A stretch of DNA of 64,000 nt from Photobacterium angustum (GTDB lineage: Bacteria; Pseudomonadota; Gammaproteobacteria; Enterobacterales; Vibrionaceae). The notes beneath the pieces were generated by a model, which saw only the letters and a program-made list of their open reading frames with translations, had not been told where the DNA came from and did no database searches. This document shows, piece after piece, positions 1 through 9,765 of the stretch. The number at the start of each line of letters is the position of its first letter. Position 1 is the stretch's first letter. The DNA lies in contig NZ_MSCJ01000003.1 in NCBI RefSeq assembly GCF_002954615.1, positions 1,488,001 through 1,552,000 on the forward strand, written 5' to 3'. The position numbers and the translations under genes were made by a program.

Positions 1-29
1 TCAGGGAAGCAGTACGGAAAGGAAAATCT

Positions 30-773
30 GTGACTTTTTTACGCCTTACTTTATTACTTTGTTTACTGCTTTCTTGCTGGGCCAATGCTGAGCAACAAAA
101 TCTGACGTCTCAAGCACAAAAACTCGATACCAACGCATTAACAGAAGAGCTAAAAGAAACAGTCAATAAAGAGATCCAGCAATATAGCAAGCGCCATCAT
201 TGGTCGAACGGAGTCAGTAAAATTAAAGTACAACTGCCAGCTGCAGCAGCCTCATTACCTGTTTGTCCAACTACCTTCATGATTGCTAGCCAAGATAATC
301 AACAACAGCCCATTGGACGCTTAAAAAAACAAATAACGTGTGAAAGCTCAACGGTGAACTGGCGACTAAATGCTACGGTTTACGTCCAATTAACACTTCC
401 AGTAATAATTGCCCGCACGTTAATCCATCGCGACGAGGTTATTACGAGGGACATGCTAGATAGCCAAAATCTGCAGCTTAAAGTACCTAAGCACATCATC
501 ACTGATGCGGATCAAGTGATAGGCTTACATACCATCCGTCAAATTCGCCAAGGGCAGCTGATTACTGAAAACTTGTTAAAAAAGCCGTTTCTTATTAATA
601 AAGGGGAGCAAGTACTGATTGTCGCTAAGAAAGGTAAGTTTGAAGCATCAACCAAGGGAGTGGCTTTAGAACATGGAAAAATGCACGAACAAATAAAAGT
701 GAAGAATACGGCGACTCAAAAAGTCATTCATGCTCGTGTTTTTGCGCAAGGAAAAGTAGAAACAATATTTTAA
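30..773 (+). CDS. flgA: Flagellar P-ring assembly chaperone FlgA
   Basis: FlgA acts in the periplasm, assisting assembly of the FlgI P-ring around the flagellar rod. The 247-residue product begins with a signal peptide (hydrophobic stretch up to about residue 20, ending in WANA). Its C-terminal half from about residue 125 has the SAF/ChapFlgA pattern: VIIARTLIHRDEVITRDML, then a glycine-led IRQIRQGQLI segment and a final beta-rich domain ending in ARVFAQGKVETIF. The start is GTG with AAAGGA just upstream. A reading frame entering from the left edge ends in a TGA that overlaps this GTG, so another gene probably sits immediately upstream. No further flagellar gene follows; the next genes run the other way. 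Whether this belongs to a polar or lateral flagellar set cannot be told from here. Confidence 0.9.
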   Translation: MTFLRLTLLLCLLLSCWANAEQQNLTSQAQKLDTNALTEELKETVNKEIQQYSKRHHWSNGVSKIKVQLPAAAASLPVCPTTFMIASQDNQQQPIGRLKKQITCESSTVNWRLNATVYVQLTLPVIIARTLIHRDEVITRDMLDSQNLQLKVPKHIITDADQVIGLHTIRQIRQGQLITENLLKKPFLINKGEQVLIVAKKGKFEASTKGVALEHGKMHEQIKVKNTATQKVIHARVFAQGKVETIF

Positions 774-905
774 AAGCTGCAAAAGAAAATCCTAATATCT
801 TGAGGTTTCAAGAAAACATGAAACGAAAAACCTTTTATCAAAATATCAGACCTATAGCCTCAAAGTTAATGGGTCTCACTTTGTCAAACAAGACCATCTT
901 ACAAC

Positions 906-935
906 AAAAAAAGCTCTGACTTTCATCAGAGCTTT
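906..935 (-). terminator. Rho-independent terminator of the arsenic operon
   Basis: A perfect 10-bp inverted repeat (AAAGCTCTGA / TCAGAGCTTT) with a 6-nt loop is followed on the minus strand by a run of seven T. It lies about 45 bp past the arsC stop codon. Confidence 0.85.
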
Positions 936-980
936 AAACATGTCTATTTATACTTACTTAAGTTGTAGTGGCAAAAGCAA

Positions 981-1400
981 TTACAGTAGACGGTTTCCGT
1001 TGGCATCGATGATGACTTCACCATCTTCTTTAATTAGTGGTCCTTTCGGCCAGTTTTCTAGCACATCTAAGACCGCTTCACTAGGGCGACACAGTTTTAC
1101 ACCTTTTGCCGTACATACGATTGGGCGATTCACCAATACAGGGTGTTCTAGCATTGCTTCTAAAATCACGTCGTCTGATACGCTTTCATCTAATAAACCA
1201 AGCTCTTTAGCTGGCGACTTACTGGTACGTAATGCGGTACGTGGGGTTAAGTTTGCCGCTGCAAATAACGCTTGAAGCTGAGGTTTCGTCCACCCTTCTT
1301 GAATGTATTCAATCACTACAGGCTCATAGCCTGCATCTTGGATAATTTGCAGCACATTTCTTGAGGTACCGCATTCTGGATTATGGTGAATAACAACCAT
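981..1400 (-). CDS. arsC: Arsenate reductase, glutaredoxin-dependent ArsC
   Basis: ArsC reduces arsenate to arsenite in the cytoplasm so that Acr3 can export it. The 139-residue protein has the R773-plasmid type layout: IHHNPECGTSRN near the N-terminus with the catalytic Cys12, then a conserved Arg in the NRPIV segment and a C-terminal RPSEAVLDVL. An upstream in-frame ATG would overlap acr3 by 77 bp. The chosen start has GGAG at good spacing and leaves 4 bp after the acr3 stop, which fits an operon. It is the last gene of arsR-arsH-acr3-arsC. Confidence 0.93.
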   Translation of the reverse strand: MVVIHHNPECGTSRNVLQIIQDAGYEPVVIEYIQEGWTKPQLQALFAAANLTPRTALRTSKSPAKELGLLDESVSDDVILEAMLEHPVLVNRPIVCTAKGVKLCRPSEAVLDVLENWPKGPLIKEDGEVIIDANGNRLL

Positions 1401-1404
1401 GTTT

Positions 1405-2466
1405 TTACTCTCCGTGTACTTTTGAAATAGTGTTTGATGCAGTTTCGTTTTCATCAAACCAATGACGGGTTCGGTTAGCAAACCATACTAAAGACAACAT
1501 AACAGGTACTTCCACCAGCACGCCAACCACGGTGGCAAGAGCTGCACCTGAGTGTAAACCAAACAATGAAATTGCAACGGCTACCGCTAATTCAAAGAAG
1601 TTAGAGGTACCAATCATACAAGCGGGTGCTGCAATGTTATGGGCTAACTTCATGCGTTTTGCAGCCCAGTAAGCAATAGCAAAAATCGCATAGGTTTGAA
1701 TTAACAATGGAATCGCAATTAATACAATCGCTTCAGGGTTAGCGATAATTGTTTCAGCTTGGAAACCAAACAATAAAACCACTGTTGATAACAAACCAAT
1801 GATTGACCAAGGTTTTAGCTTGGCTAATAGGCTATCTAAACGAGAATGGTCGTTTGATTTATCTAACGCTTTACGAGTAATGGCACCCGCCACTAATGGG
1901 ATCACAACATAAAGTACTACTGATAACACTAGGGTATCCCAAGGCACAGTAATGTCTGTCACGCCTAGCAAGAATGCAGCAATTGGTGCGAAAGCAAAGA
2001 TCATGATCAGATCGTTAACTGATACTTGTACCAAGGTGTAGTTCGCATCACCTTTAGTCATTTGGCTCCACACAAATACCATTGCGGTACAAGGTGCAAC
2101 ACCCAATAAGATCATACCTGCGATGTATTGAGAAGCGGTTTCTGGGTCAACCCAAGAGGCGAAGAAAACTTTGAAGAATAACCAACCTAGAAATGCCATA
2201 GAAAATGGTTTTACTAACCAGTTAATCACTAGCGTTAGTACTAGGCCTTTCGGTTTTTTACCCACATCTTTGATCGATGAGAAATCAATCTGCATCATCA
2301 TTGGGAAGATCATTAACCAAATTAATACCGCAATGACGATATTAACGTGCGCGTATTCTAACGATGCCACCACACTAAATAATTGTGGGATTGCACTGCC
2401 AAGAATAATACCGGCAATAATGGCAGCCCCAACCCATACGGTTAAGTAACGTTCAAACAGTCCCAT
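1405..2466 (-). CDS. acr3: Arsenite efflux permease Acr3
   Basis: Acr3 exports arsenite across the inner membrane. The 353-residue protein has about ten hydrophobic segments and the family's signature segment [21 protein letters not shown] with the essential Cys in the fourth membrane helix. A second conserved patch is [22 protein letters not shown]. It is an Acr3 family protein, not the unrelated ArsB family. It begins 4 bp after the arsH stop and ends 4 bp before arsC, so it is probably translated from the same message. Length is normal for the family. Confidence 0.95.
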   Translation of the reverse strand: MGLFERYLTVWVGAAIIAGIILGSAIPQLFSVVASLEYAHVNIVIAVLIWLMIFPMMMQIDFSSIKDVGKKPKGLVLTLVINWLVKPFSMAFLGWLFFKVFFASWVDPETASQYIAGMILLGVAPCTAMVFVWSQMTKGDANYTLVQVSVNDLIMIFAFAPIAAFLLGVTDITVPWDTLVLSVVLYVVIPLVAGAITRKALDKSNDHSRLDSLLAKLKPWSIIGLLSTVVLLFGFQAETIIANPEAIVLIAIPLLIQTYAIFAIAYWAAKRMKLAHNIAAPACMIGTSNFFELAVAVAISLFGLHSGAALATVVGVLVEVPVMLSLVWFANRTRHWFDENETASNTISKVHGE

Positions 2467-2470
2467 TTTA

Positions 2471-3190
2471 TTACCCTTCTTTTTGGTTTACACGTTGCAT
2501 TAATTGCTCTGCACTTTCGACACGTTCTGAATAACGATCGACTAAGAAATCACTGTTATCGCGGGTTAATAGCGTGAATTTGACTAGCTCTTCCATAACA
2601 TCAACGATGCGGTTGTAGTAACCAGATGGCTTCATACGATCATTATCGTCAAACTCTAAAAACGCCTTCGCTACTGATGATTGGTTAGGGATAGTCACCA
2701 TACGCATCCAACGACCCAATACACGAAGCTGATTTACTACATTGAATGACTGAGAACCGCCACACACTTGCATTACCGCCAGTGTTTTCCCTTGAGTAGG
2801 ACGAACAGCCCCCATTGAAAGTGGGATCCAATCAATTTGTGCTTTCATAATGCCAGTCATTGAGCCATGTCGCTCTGGTGAGCACCACACTTGCCCTTCT
2901 GACCAGATCACAAGATCTCTTAACTCTGCGACTTTGGGGTGCGTTGGATCTTCTGCATCAGGCAGTGGTAATCCTTCTGGATCAAAAATACGGACTTCTG
3001 CGCCCATTTTTACTAATAATCGCGCTGATTCTTCAATCACTAACTTACTAAAAGAACGCTTACGTAATGATCCATAAAGCAACAGAATACGTGGTTTATG
3101 GGTTGATTTCGGCGCAACTAAATCTTCTGATGTCGTAACATTGAACTGGTTTTCATCAAGATTTGGTAACGATAAGTCTTTAATTTCCAT
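2471..3190 (-). CDS. arsH: Arsenical resistance flavoprotein ArsH
   Basis: ArsH is an NADPH-dependent FMN reductase that oxidises trivalent organoarsenicals. The 239-residue sequence shows the flavodoxin-like core [21 protein letters not shown] (FMN phosphate loop GSLRKRS), then [20 protein letters not shown] and [15 protein letters not shown], all typical of ArsH. It sits between arsR and acr3. In the family it usually travels with acr3, as here. Its presence suggests the operon handles methylated or aromatic arsenicals as well as inorganic arsenic. Confidence 0.93.
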   Translation of the reverse strand: MEIKDLSLPNLDENQFNVTTSEDLVAPKSTHKPRILLLYGSLRKRSFSKLVIEESARLLVKMGAEVRIFDPEGLPLPDAEDPTHPKVAELRDLVIWSEGQVWCSPERHGSMTGIMKAQIDWIPLSMGAVRPTQGKTLAVMQVCGGSQSFNVVNQLRVLGRWMRMVTIPNQSSVAKAFLEFDDNDRMKPSGYYNRIVDVMEELVKFTLLTRDNSDFLVDRYSERVESAEQLMQRVNQKEG

Positions 3191-3242
3191 CTTATGGCCT
3201 ATGTATAAACAGTCTTTAACCCTGTCACTAATCGATATGTAA

Positions 3243-3566
3243 TTAGCAACTAGAACAATCTGATTCGAGTCGAGATAAACAGTCTTCTAAATATTTATTA
3301 CTGTTTTGTGACGATGTTGAAATTATCTCGCTCATCCAAGGTGGTATTGTCGGATTCAGTCGGTAATACACCCATTTTGCTCGGCGCTCATCGACCAACA
3401 ACCCAGTACGACGTAATTCTGCTAAATGACGAGACACTTTAGGCTGGCTAATATCTAATGCTTGTTGTAAATCACATACACAAAGCTCCCCTTTCAAGCT
3501 AAGGAGCATTAATACTTTAAGACGAGTGTCATCAGCCATTGATTTGAAGAAAGATAGTGTTTCCAT
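3243..3566 (-). CDS. arsR: Arsenic-responsive repressor ArsR
   Basis: This 107-residue winged-helix protein of the ArsR/SmtB family is the likely repressor of the operon. The As(III) site is visible as ELCVCDL (paired cysteines in the alpha-3 helix) at about residues 27-33. It is followed by the recognition helix region [19 protein letters not shown] and the wing [11 protein letters not shown]. The C-terminus has extra cysteines (DCSSC) that could add to metal binding; that is inference. It is the promoter-proximal gene, 52 bp ahead of arsH. Confidence 0.93.
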   Translation of the reverse strand: METLSFFKSMADDTRLKVLMLLSLKGELCVCDLQQALDISQPKVSRHLAELRRTGLLVDERRAKWVYYRLNPTIPPWMSEIISTSSQNSNKYLEDCLSRLESDCSSC

Positions 3567-3582
3567 AAACTCACATACGATT

Positions 3583-3618
3583 TTTCATATATATGATTTT
3601 TAATATATGTAGATATAC
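3583..3618 (-). promoter_or_regulatory. Candidate ArsR operator/promoter
   Basis: A perfect 12-bp palindrome TCATATATATGA at 3585-3596, followed by the related ATATATG/GATATAC sequence up to 3618, lies 18-50 bp upstream of the arsR start. ArsR family operators are AT-rich imperfect dyads in this position. Assignment rests on position and symmetry only. Confidence 0.5.
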
Positions 3619-3761
3619 TTTTAATGTCAACAATGAACCAAGAGTAAAAAAGCGTTTGTTCGATGTATGTAAATCTTCAGGGAGGGAAAGATGATTGTAG
3701 AATAGTTAAAGTGGGATATCAGACTATAACCATATCCCGCCAATAGGCAGTGTTAAGCGGT

Positions 3762-3947
3762 TTACTCTATCGTATTACATTGTTTCTCAATGTAATTATA
3801 GCTATGGCCTGCATCTAAACAGCGATCAATGGTCACGAATTCATGGAACGTTTTTACCGCATAAGCAAAGACTAATAGCAGCGTCACTCTTATCGTGACA
3901 TCAACCCAACTCCCCCTTCCCCAGAGAGCTTTATTCTTTGGTTTCAT
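3762..3947 (-). CDS. Small single-span membrane protein
   Basis: A 61-residue protein of unknown function. It has a basic N-terminus, one hydrophobic segment at about residues 17-31 (VTIRVTLLLVFAYAV) and a short C-terminal part with two cysteines (DRCLDAG and KQCNTI) that could form a disulfide outside the membrane. AAAGGAT upstream of the ATG is a good ribosome binding site, which argues that it is real. It stands alone on the minus strand. No family recognised. Confidence 0.55.
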   Translation of the reverse strand: MKPKNKALWGRGSWVDVTIRVTLLLVFAYAVKTFHEFVTIDRCLDAGHSYNYIEKQCNTIE

Positions 3948-4013
3948 AATCCTTTATCCTTTTCTATAGCGGCTATATAGCGTTCTAGTGACACCAATAA
4001 AAATACAAAACAC

Positions 4014-4379
4014 CTATAATTTATTACTAGGCGTTCGCTTCGCTTTTTGATTTAACCAATGATCACTGTCTATCTGGGTATTCTTTCTTGGTGGTGGTGT
4101 TTTCTTGCTTGTTTTCTTCACAGGCTCTGTCACATCAGGTTGACGACGCTTTTTTATACCCTGTTTTTTGGTCGGTTTTTCTTCGATGGTGTCATCTTCA
4201 ATCATACTGTCGTCTTCGTCATTCTCACTATCTTGCATTGATTGATAAGTGTTAAAGCGATTTTTAAGAAGAGAGAAATAACTGCCATGTGATTTCTTTT
4301 TTCGTTTTTTTATAACAAGTAAATTAAAGACAAGAAACAAAATTATAAAGGGAACAAACCACAGTACATCACTAAACAT
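4014..4379 (-). CDS. Small membrane-anchored protein with charged tail
   Basis: A 121-residue protein with one N-terminal membrane segment (about residues 6-24, LWFVPFIILFLVFNLLVI), then a lysine-rich stop-transfer patch. A long low-complexity tail follows, with an acidic block (ENDEDDSMIEDDTIEE) and several Lys/Pro-rich blocks. The tail is probably cytoplasmic and disordered. AAAGGAGG sits 8 bp before the ATG, so translation is well supported. Function unknown. Confidence 0.6.
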   Translation of the reverse strand: MFSDVLWFVPFIILFLVFNLLVIKKRKKKSHGSYFSLLKNRFNTYQSMQDSENDEDDSMIEDDTIEEKPTKKQGIKKRRQPDVTEPVKKTSKKTPPPRKNTQIDSDHWLNQKAKRTPSNKL

Positions 4380-4649
4380 TAAGTTGTCCTCCTTTAAGTT
4401 TAAACAAATTCATTTTTATTATATCTATTATAACGCAATATTTTCATAAACTTAGTAAAAAATAATAAGTAGCTCTATTGTTTAATCAAGCTAAATGCTT
4501 ATTAACATATGAATAGCTCGTATTATAGATAAATAGCAAAGCGAGATGTTAGAATCATGTATTGTTCTTATTCGTTAGCATTCTATCGATCATTGCTGCA
4601 TCCTAACTTGAGACACGACATTATTAAGATTTGCAATCAGAGAATTCTC

Positions 4650-4988
4650 ATGAAATTGATACCTACCCCAATCATTGTTTTAAGCCTTTTTTTACTAGTA
4701 GGTTGCGTAACTGAAAGTGTGAGAGTTGTACCCAAAAAAGTCAGTGTAAATGCAGGCATTGACTTTAATCCGTGCGGGAGTGAGGTAAAAGGTTATCAAT
4801 TCTCACCTCAAGGTATGATCACGATTTCTTGCGTAAACGGGATGGTTTATTCTGTTCGCAATCAAAAAGAGTTAAAAAAATTAAAAGAAAATGTTATCAA
4901 GTGTCAAGAAAATGGCATTAATGATTATTCAGTTTGTTTAACTGTTAAAAGAAATAAGATTAAAGATGAAATTAAATCTAAAAATTAA
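4650..4988 (+). CDS. Small lipoprotein of unknown function
   Basis: A 112-residue predicted lipoprotein. The start was placed at the ATG that gives a clean lipoprotein signal peptide MKLIPTPIIVLSLFLLVGC with the lipobox LVGC; an upstream in-frame ATG would add 31 unlikely residues. The mature part is lysine-rich with three more cysteines (FNPCGS, ISCVNG, IKCQEN) plus one near the end. Probably attached to the outer membrane on the periplasmic side. No family recognised. Confidence 0.55.
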   Translation: MKLIPTPIIVLSLFLLVGCVTESVRVVPKKVSVNAGIDFNPCGSEVKGYQFSPQGMITISCVNGMVYSVRNQKELKKLKENVIKCQENGINDYSVCLTVKRNKIKDEIKSKN

Positions 4989-5145
4989 ATGTAGATTTTT
5001 AGTCAAAATTAATTATCTTTCTTTTTACCTTAAAAAAAACCATATTTTCCTTAAATTTCAAAACACCTGAAAAGTCAAAAAAATGACACGTTCGGCGTTA
5101 TTTTTTAATAAAAACTCACGAATAGCGAATATATGACCCAGTTTT

Positions 5146-5160
5146 ATGCATAATATGCAT
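5146..5160. repeat. 15-bp palindrome upstream of the adhesin gene
   Basis: ATGCATA-a-TATGCAT is a 7-bp-arm inverted repeat about 90 bp before the adhesin start. It could be an operator for that gene; this is inferred from position alone. Confidence 0.3.
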
Positions 5161-5248
5161 TTATGGTAACTTTAATTCTATTCCTAACTCTAACGTTATT
5201 AATTAATTTGTATATGCTAACAACAAATTAAACTATTAGAGTTATGCC

Positions 5249-6574
5249 ATGCTATTAAATAAAAAGACCTATTTATTAATGTCACTTTTTTCATTACCAG
5301 CTTTCGCTCAGCCTCTTAATTTAAGTGATAATTCCTCTAATGCAACAATGAATACGAATAATGTTGTTTTAGGCCAAGGTGCCTCTGTTACGCAAAGTAA
5401 TAATTCTGTTGCAATTGGTTATGCATCATCAGCGAAAGGGGAATCGAGTGTTGCTGAAGGTTACTCATCCAGTGCTAATGGTAATGCTGCGATAGCTATG
5501 GGGATTGCAGCAAAAAGCCAAGGTGATCAATCCGCCTCTTTTGGCTCTAATGCACAAACAAACGGTAATAGTTCATCTTCATTTGGCTCTGGTGCTAGTG
5601 CAACAGGCGTTCAAACTGAAGCATTTGGATCTACAGCCAATGCTGATGGCAATGCTTCTATTGCCTTTGGCTCTAGTGCTAAAGCCACTGGGTATTCAAC
5701 GACGTCGTTGGGTACCAGTAGTGTAGCGAAAGGTACATATGCAATGGCTATGGGTACAAGTAGCCATGCTGACGGTAACTATTCGATGGCATTAGGGACT
5801 AAAGCGGCTGCGGGTGAAAAAGATATTACAATTGGTAACTATGCGACTGCATCAGGCAAACCAGGTTCTATTGCGATTGGCAATCAATCTGTTTCTACTG
5901 ATGGCCAAGTATCATTTGGTAGCGATAAGATCCAGCGTCGTTTAGAGCATATTCAAGCCGGTATAGCACAAACAGATGCGGTTAACGTAAGTCAGTTACA
6001 TCAAGGTATTTCACAAGCAAATAAGTATACTGATACTCAAGTAGCATCAACATTAAACCAAGCAAAGAGTTATACCAATACTTCAGCGGCTAACACTTTA
6101 CACCAAGCTAATGAGTATACCGATACTTCAGCGTCTAACACTTTACATCAAGCTAATCGATATACCGATGATAAAACAGCAGCAGCCGTTAAACAGGCTA
6201 ACCATTATTCAGATATTGACGCTAATAATGCCGTAAATAAAGCTGACCATTATGCGGATCAAAGTTCGGCATCAACACTCAATAAAGCTAATAGCTATAC
6301 CGATCAACGTTTTGGTGAACTTAGCCAAGATATAAACAAAGTACATAACGAAGCCAATGCTGGTACTGCAAGTGCAATGGCGATGAGTGCAATCCCTTTC
6401 CGTCAAGGCTATCACTATACCATTGGCCTAGGTACGGCAAATTACGATAACCAATCTGCAATTGCATTAGGTGGTAAATTTGATGTTGGACAACGAGGCA
6501 TCATTACTGTTGCTGCATCTGACGACTCAGAGCATGATACGGGTATTTCTGCTGGTGTCGGCATTGGTTTCTAG
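5249..6574 (+). CDS. Short trimeric autotransporter adhesin (YadA-like)
   Basis: Trimeric autotransporters are outer-membrane adhesins built of head, stalk and a beta-barrel anchor formed by three chains. The 441-residue protein has a signal peptide ending in AFA (about residue 20). A head of roughly 14-residue YadA repeats follows (VAIGYASSAKGESSVAEGYSSSANG pattern, about 50-230). Next come a neck with DAVNVSQLHQG, a stalk with repeated ANxYTDxxAxxTLxQA units (about 245-360), and a C-terminal YadA anchor of about 60 residues ending ISAGVGIGF. It is short for the family, whose members often exceed 1000 residues. It stands alone between unrelated genes. Confidence 0.88.
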   Translation: MLLNKKTYLLMSLFSLPAFAQPLNLSDNSSNATMNTNNVVLGQGASVTQSNNSVAIGYASSAKGESSVAEGYSSSANGNAAIAMGIAAKSQGDQSASFGSNAQTNGNSSSSFGSGASATGVQTEAFGSTANADGNASIAFGSSAKATGYSTTSLGTSSVAKGTYAMAMGTSSHADGNYSMALGTKAAAGEKDITIGNYATASGKPGSIAIGNQSVSTDGQVSFGSDKIQRRLEHIQAGIAQTDAVNVSQLHQGISQANKYTDTQVASTLNQAKSYTNTSAANTLHQANEYTDTSASNTLHQANRYTDDKTAAAVKQANHYSDIDANNAVNKADHYADQSSASTLNKANSYTDQRFGELSQDINKVHNEANAGTASAMAMSAIPFRQGYHYTIGLGTANYDNQSAIALGGKFDVGQRGIITVAASDDSEHDTGISAGVGIGF

Positions 6575-6640
6575 ATTACGCCATATTTTTACTGAAAATA
6601 ATAAGATCCCAGACTCAATAATCACGTCCATCCGTAATCA

Positions 6641-9600
6641 TTATTCGGATGTGCGTGGTTGCCACCACCAGTGATAAAAGCGTCTTATTATAGATTGAAC
6701 ATCTTGTAATATTAAATACAGTGATGGAACTAATAATAAGGTCACAACGGTGGCAAATAAAATCCCAAAAGCTAATGATGTTGCCATCGGGATCACGATC
6801 TGTGCTTGTAAGCTATCTTCTAATAAAATAGGCGCTAGACCAAAAAAGGTCGTTAATGACGTTAATACAATCGCCCTAAATCGAGCACATCCTGCATCAA
6901 TGACCGCTTGTTGTAATGCAACGCCTTGCTTTAATGCTCGATTAATAAATGTGACTAAAACTAACGAGTCATTTACCACTACCCCGGCTAACGCCAAAAT
7001 ACCAAACACACTGAGTAAATTAAGGGTAAGTCCAGCTAAATAATGCCCAGCTATTGCGCCGATAATACCAAATGGGATCACTGACATAATAATCAGTGGC
7101 TGGCTATAAGATCGCAGCGGAATCGCCATTAGAGCGAAAATAGTAAGCAGTGCCAGTAAAGAATCACGAATTAAACTACCTTTAGTATTTTTTTCATCTT
7201 TTGCTCGACCATCTAACGCTATCTTAATATCGGGGTATTGCTGTTGTAATTTGTCGAGTTTATTTGTCAAAATATCATTATAGATATCAGAAGGTGCTGT
7301 TTGTGCTTTATCAACATTAGCAGACACAATCACAGAACGTTTACGATCAACTCGATTGATGTTGGTATAAGAAGATTCAATATTAGCCGTAGCAACCTCT
7401 GTAAAAGGAACAAACTTGCCATTTGGTAACCTCACCTTCATATTCTCCAAATATCCAATCGTACTGCGTTCTTGTTGTGGATAACGGACCATGACTTTAA
7501 CTTCTTCATTATTGCGCAAAACACGCTGTGCTTCGTAACCAAAAAAAGCATGACGAACTTGGTTAGCTAACGCTGATAATGACAAGCCTAATGCTTCCCC
7601 TGCTGCGGTTAATTGTAATTTCACTTCAGGTATTGGTGATGAGAGATCATCTTTAATATTCAACGTGCCATCATACTCAGATAACAGTTGTTGCATTGCT
7701 TTCGATGCGGCAGTAAGTTCCGTTAAATTTTCGCCTTTTAAACTAAACTGTAAATCACTTTGCTTACGATCAATCGAGGCATCATAGGTGATATTTTTCA
7801 CTCCGACCAAAGGCGGCATTTGTGCTTTCCATTGTTTTAATATTTCAAAGCTACTGATCGGTAACGTTTCTGTTTTATGAAGCTCTGCTAAGATAAATAA
7901 ATCTTGGCGATTCGCCATATTCATAAAAGTGTGTTTCACCACATTCACACCCAACTCTTGATATATTTTGGCATCAGCTTGATACAATGCATCTTCTATT
8001 TGAGCCGCAACACGTGCGTTATTTTCATCGGAAGAAGACACGTCCATATCTACATTCACTTGAATATAATCAGATGGAAGGTTAGGGAAAAAGACCCATC
8101 GCAATTGGCCACTCACAACAAGTGCGATAGCAAGCATTAAGATGCCAGAAAAAGTCGCTAAGACACTATAGCGATGCCTCGTACACACGGTAATAAATCG
8201 ACGATAGTTATGATTAATAAACCGATCGACTGCGCTATTAAAACGCAATTTTAAGCGTGAAAGTAAATGAGGTGCCTTACTCGGCGGTGTTAAACGCATA
8301 CGCGCTAAATGAGCCGGAAGGATAAGTTTTGACTCAATCAAAGAAAAGCTTAAACAAAGCAATACAATCCAAGCAATGGCTTTAAAAAATTCAGTTCTGG
8401 GCGCATCCGAAATAAGCATCGGGATAAACGCCGCCATCGTCGTTAAAACACCAAATGTTGCTGGAATCGCAACGTTTTTTACGCCTTTAATGACATTTTC
8501 GATTCTCTGGCCTTTGTCTTTTACTTCGGTATAAACACTTTCCCCCACCACTATTGCATCATCAACAACTATCCCTAGCACTAAAATAAAACCAAACAGC
8601 GAGATAAGATTAATTGATACCGCAATAAACGGTGTTGGCATAAACAAAAGGGTACCAAGAAAACAAAATGGGATCCCTAATATGACCCAAAACGCAACGC
8701 GTATATCAAGGAAAAGAGCCAGAATAACAAAGACTAATACGCCACCATATAGCATATTGGAAAGCATCATATTCAAACGCCCTTCCAAATAATGTGACAT
8801 ATCTCCCCATGTATCGAGATAGACTCCCGAAGGTAATTGGGCTTGTCTTTTGACTATATATTCACTGACTTGTTGTGAGATTTTAGTCGCATCTTCATCT
8901 GTTAAGTTCCGTACTTGAATGACTGCGGCTCGTTGGCGATTAAAACGATTTAAAATCCGATTTTCAACAAAACCATCTGAAACAGTGGCTACATCTGATA
9001 ATAATAATCGGCTCCCATCTGAGCGTGTCCGTAAAACAATCGATGAAAACGCATCACCGCTATAAAGTTGACCGTTAGTTCGAACCAATAAATCACCATC
9101 TTTGGCTTTAATAATGCCACCGGGTAAATCTATAGATCGCTGTTGAACGACATTTGCAACTTGCTCAAAGGTTAAGCCATATTTTCTTAGTGCATTTTCA
9201 GAGACATCTATCGCTATTTCATAATCTTTTACGCCTGAAACTACAACGTCAGAAGCACTGGTTTGGAGTAAAATATCGTCTCGAATTTGTTTGCCATATT
9301 CTTTTAATTGCCGTTCATTGAGATTGCCATAAAGCGAAATGAACATAACATTACTGGTAAATTCAGCTCGCTTGATTAAGGGCTTTTCCATATTGACTGG
9401 AAACGTCGTGATAGCATCAATTTGTTGTTTGACATCATCTAACACTTTCTCAAGATCGGCCCCCGTATCAAGCTCTAGAGTCAATGAAGCCAACCCTTGG
9501 GAAGCGACAGATTCAATGCGTTTGATGTTTTTTACATTATCGAGCGATTGCTCAATTTTAATATTAATGCTTTGCTCTATATCTTCAGGAGATGCGCCTG

Positions 9601-9763
9601 GATAACTTGCCGTGATCATAATGCGATTCAAAGCAAAAGCGGGGAAAATTTCTTTATTAATTAAACTAATAGAAAATAAGCCACCTAAAATAACAAGCAA
9701 CATAAGTAAATTGGCAGCAACATGATTATGGGTAAACCAAGCAATTAATCCTTTTGCTTTCAT
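6641..9763 (-). CDS. RND efflux transporter permease
   Basis: Inner-membrane proton-driven pump of the AcrB/HAE superfamily, 1040 residues, the usual length. Twelve membrane helices are visible with two large periplasmic loops. The proton-relay pair of aspartates lies in GIVVDDAIVVGESV (about residue 400). The porter region carries ASYPGASPEDIEQS and the C-terminal half ALAGVVVNDSLVLV. It follows 2 bp after the stop of the adaptor gene, so the two are one operon. No outer-membrane TolC-type gene is adjacent, so a shared one is presumably used. The substrate cannot be deduced. Confidence 0.92.
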   Translation of the reverse strand: MKAKGLIAWFTHNHVAANLLMLLVILGGLFSISLINKEIFPAFALNRIMITASYPGASPEDIEQSINIKIEQSLDNVKNIKRIESVASQGLASLTLELDTGADLEKVLDDVKQQIDAITTFPVNMEKPLIKRAEFTSNVMFISLYGNLNERQLKEYGKQIRDDILLQTSASDVVVSGVKDYEIAIDVSENALRKYGLTFEQVANVVQQRSIDLPGGIIKAKDGDLLVRTNGQLYSGDAFSSIVLRTRSDGSRLLLSDVATVSDGFVENRILNRFNRQRAAVIQVRNLTDEDATKISQQVSEYIVKRQAQLPSGVYLDTWGDMSHYLEGRLNMMLSNMLYGGVLVFVILALFLDIRVAFWVILGIPFCFLGTLLFMPTPFIAVSINLISLFGFILVLGIVVDDAIVVGESVYTEVKDKGQRIENVIKGVKNVAIPATFGVLTTMAAFIPMLISDAPRTEFFKAIAWIVLLCLSFSLIESKLILPAHLARMRLTPPSKAPHLLSRLKLRFNSAVDRFINHNYRRFITVCTRHRYSVLATFSGILMLAIALVVSGQLRWVFFPNLPSDYIQVNVDMDVSSSDENNARVAAQIEDALYQADAKIYQELGVNVVKHTFMNMANRQDLFILAELHKTETLPISSFEILKQWKAQMPPLVGVKNITYDASIDRKQSDLQFSLKGENLTELTAASKAMQQLLSEYDGTLNIKDDLSSPIPEVKLQLTAAGEALGLSLSALANQVRHAFFGYEAQRVLRNNEEVKVMVRYPQQERSTIGYLENMKVRLPNGKFVPFTEVATANIESSYTNINRVDRKRSVIVSANVDKAQTAPSDIYNDILTNKLDKLQQQYPDIKIALDGRAKDEKNTKGSLIRDSLLALLTIFALMAIPLRSYSQPLIIMSVIPFGIIGAIAGHYLAGLTLNLLSVFGILALAGVVVNDSLVLVTFINRALKQGVALQQAVIDAGCARFRAIVLTSLTTFFGLAPILLEDSLQAQIVIPMATSLAFGILFATVVTLLLVPSLYLILQDVQSIIRRFYHWWWQPRTSE

Positions 9764-9765
9764 CG

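Noticed and set aside
940..1275. Plus-strand frame opposite arsC
   Set aside because: It is the antisense shadow of a clear arsC with conserved catalytic residues.
1405..1481. Longer arsC starting inside acr3
   Set aside because: The extra 27 residues are not part of ArsC and overlap acr3; the internal ATG has a good ribosome site.
5505..5726. Alternative frame inside the adhesin head
   Set aside because: Repeat-driven open frame overlapping a well-supported gene.
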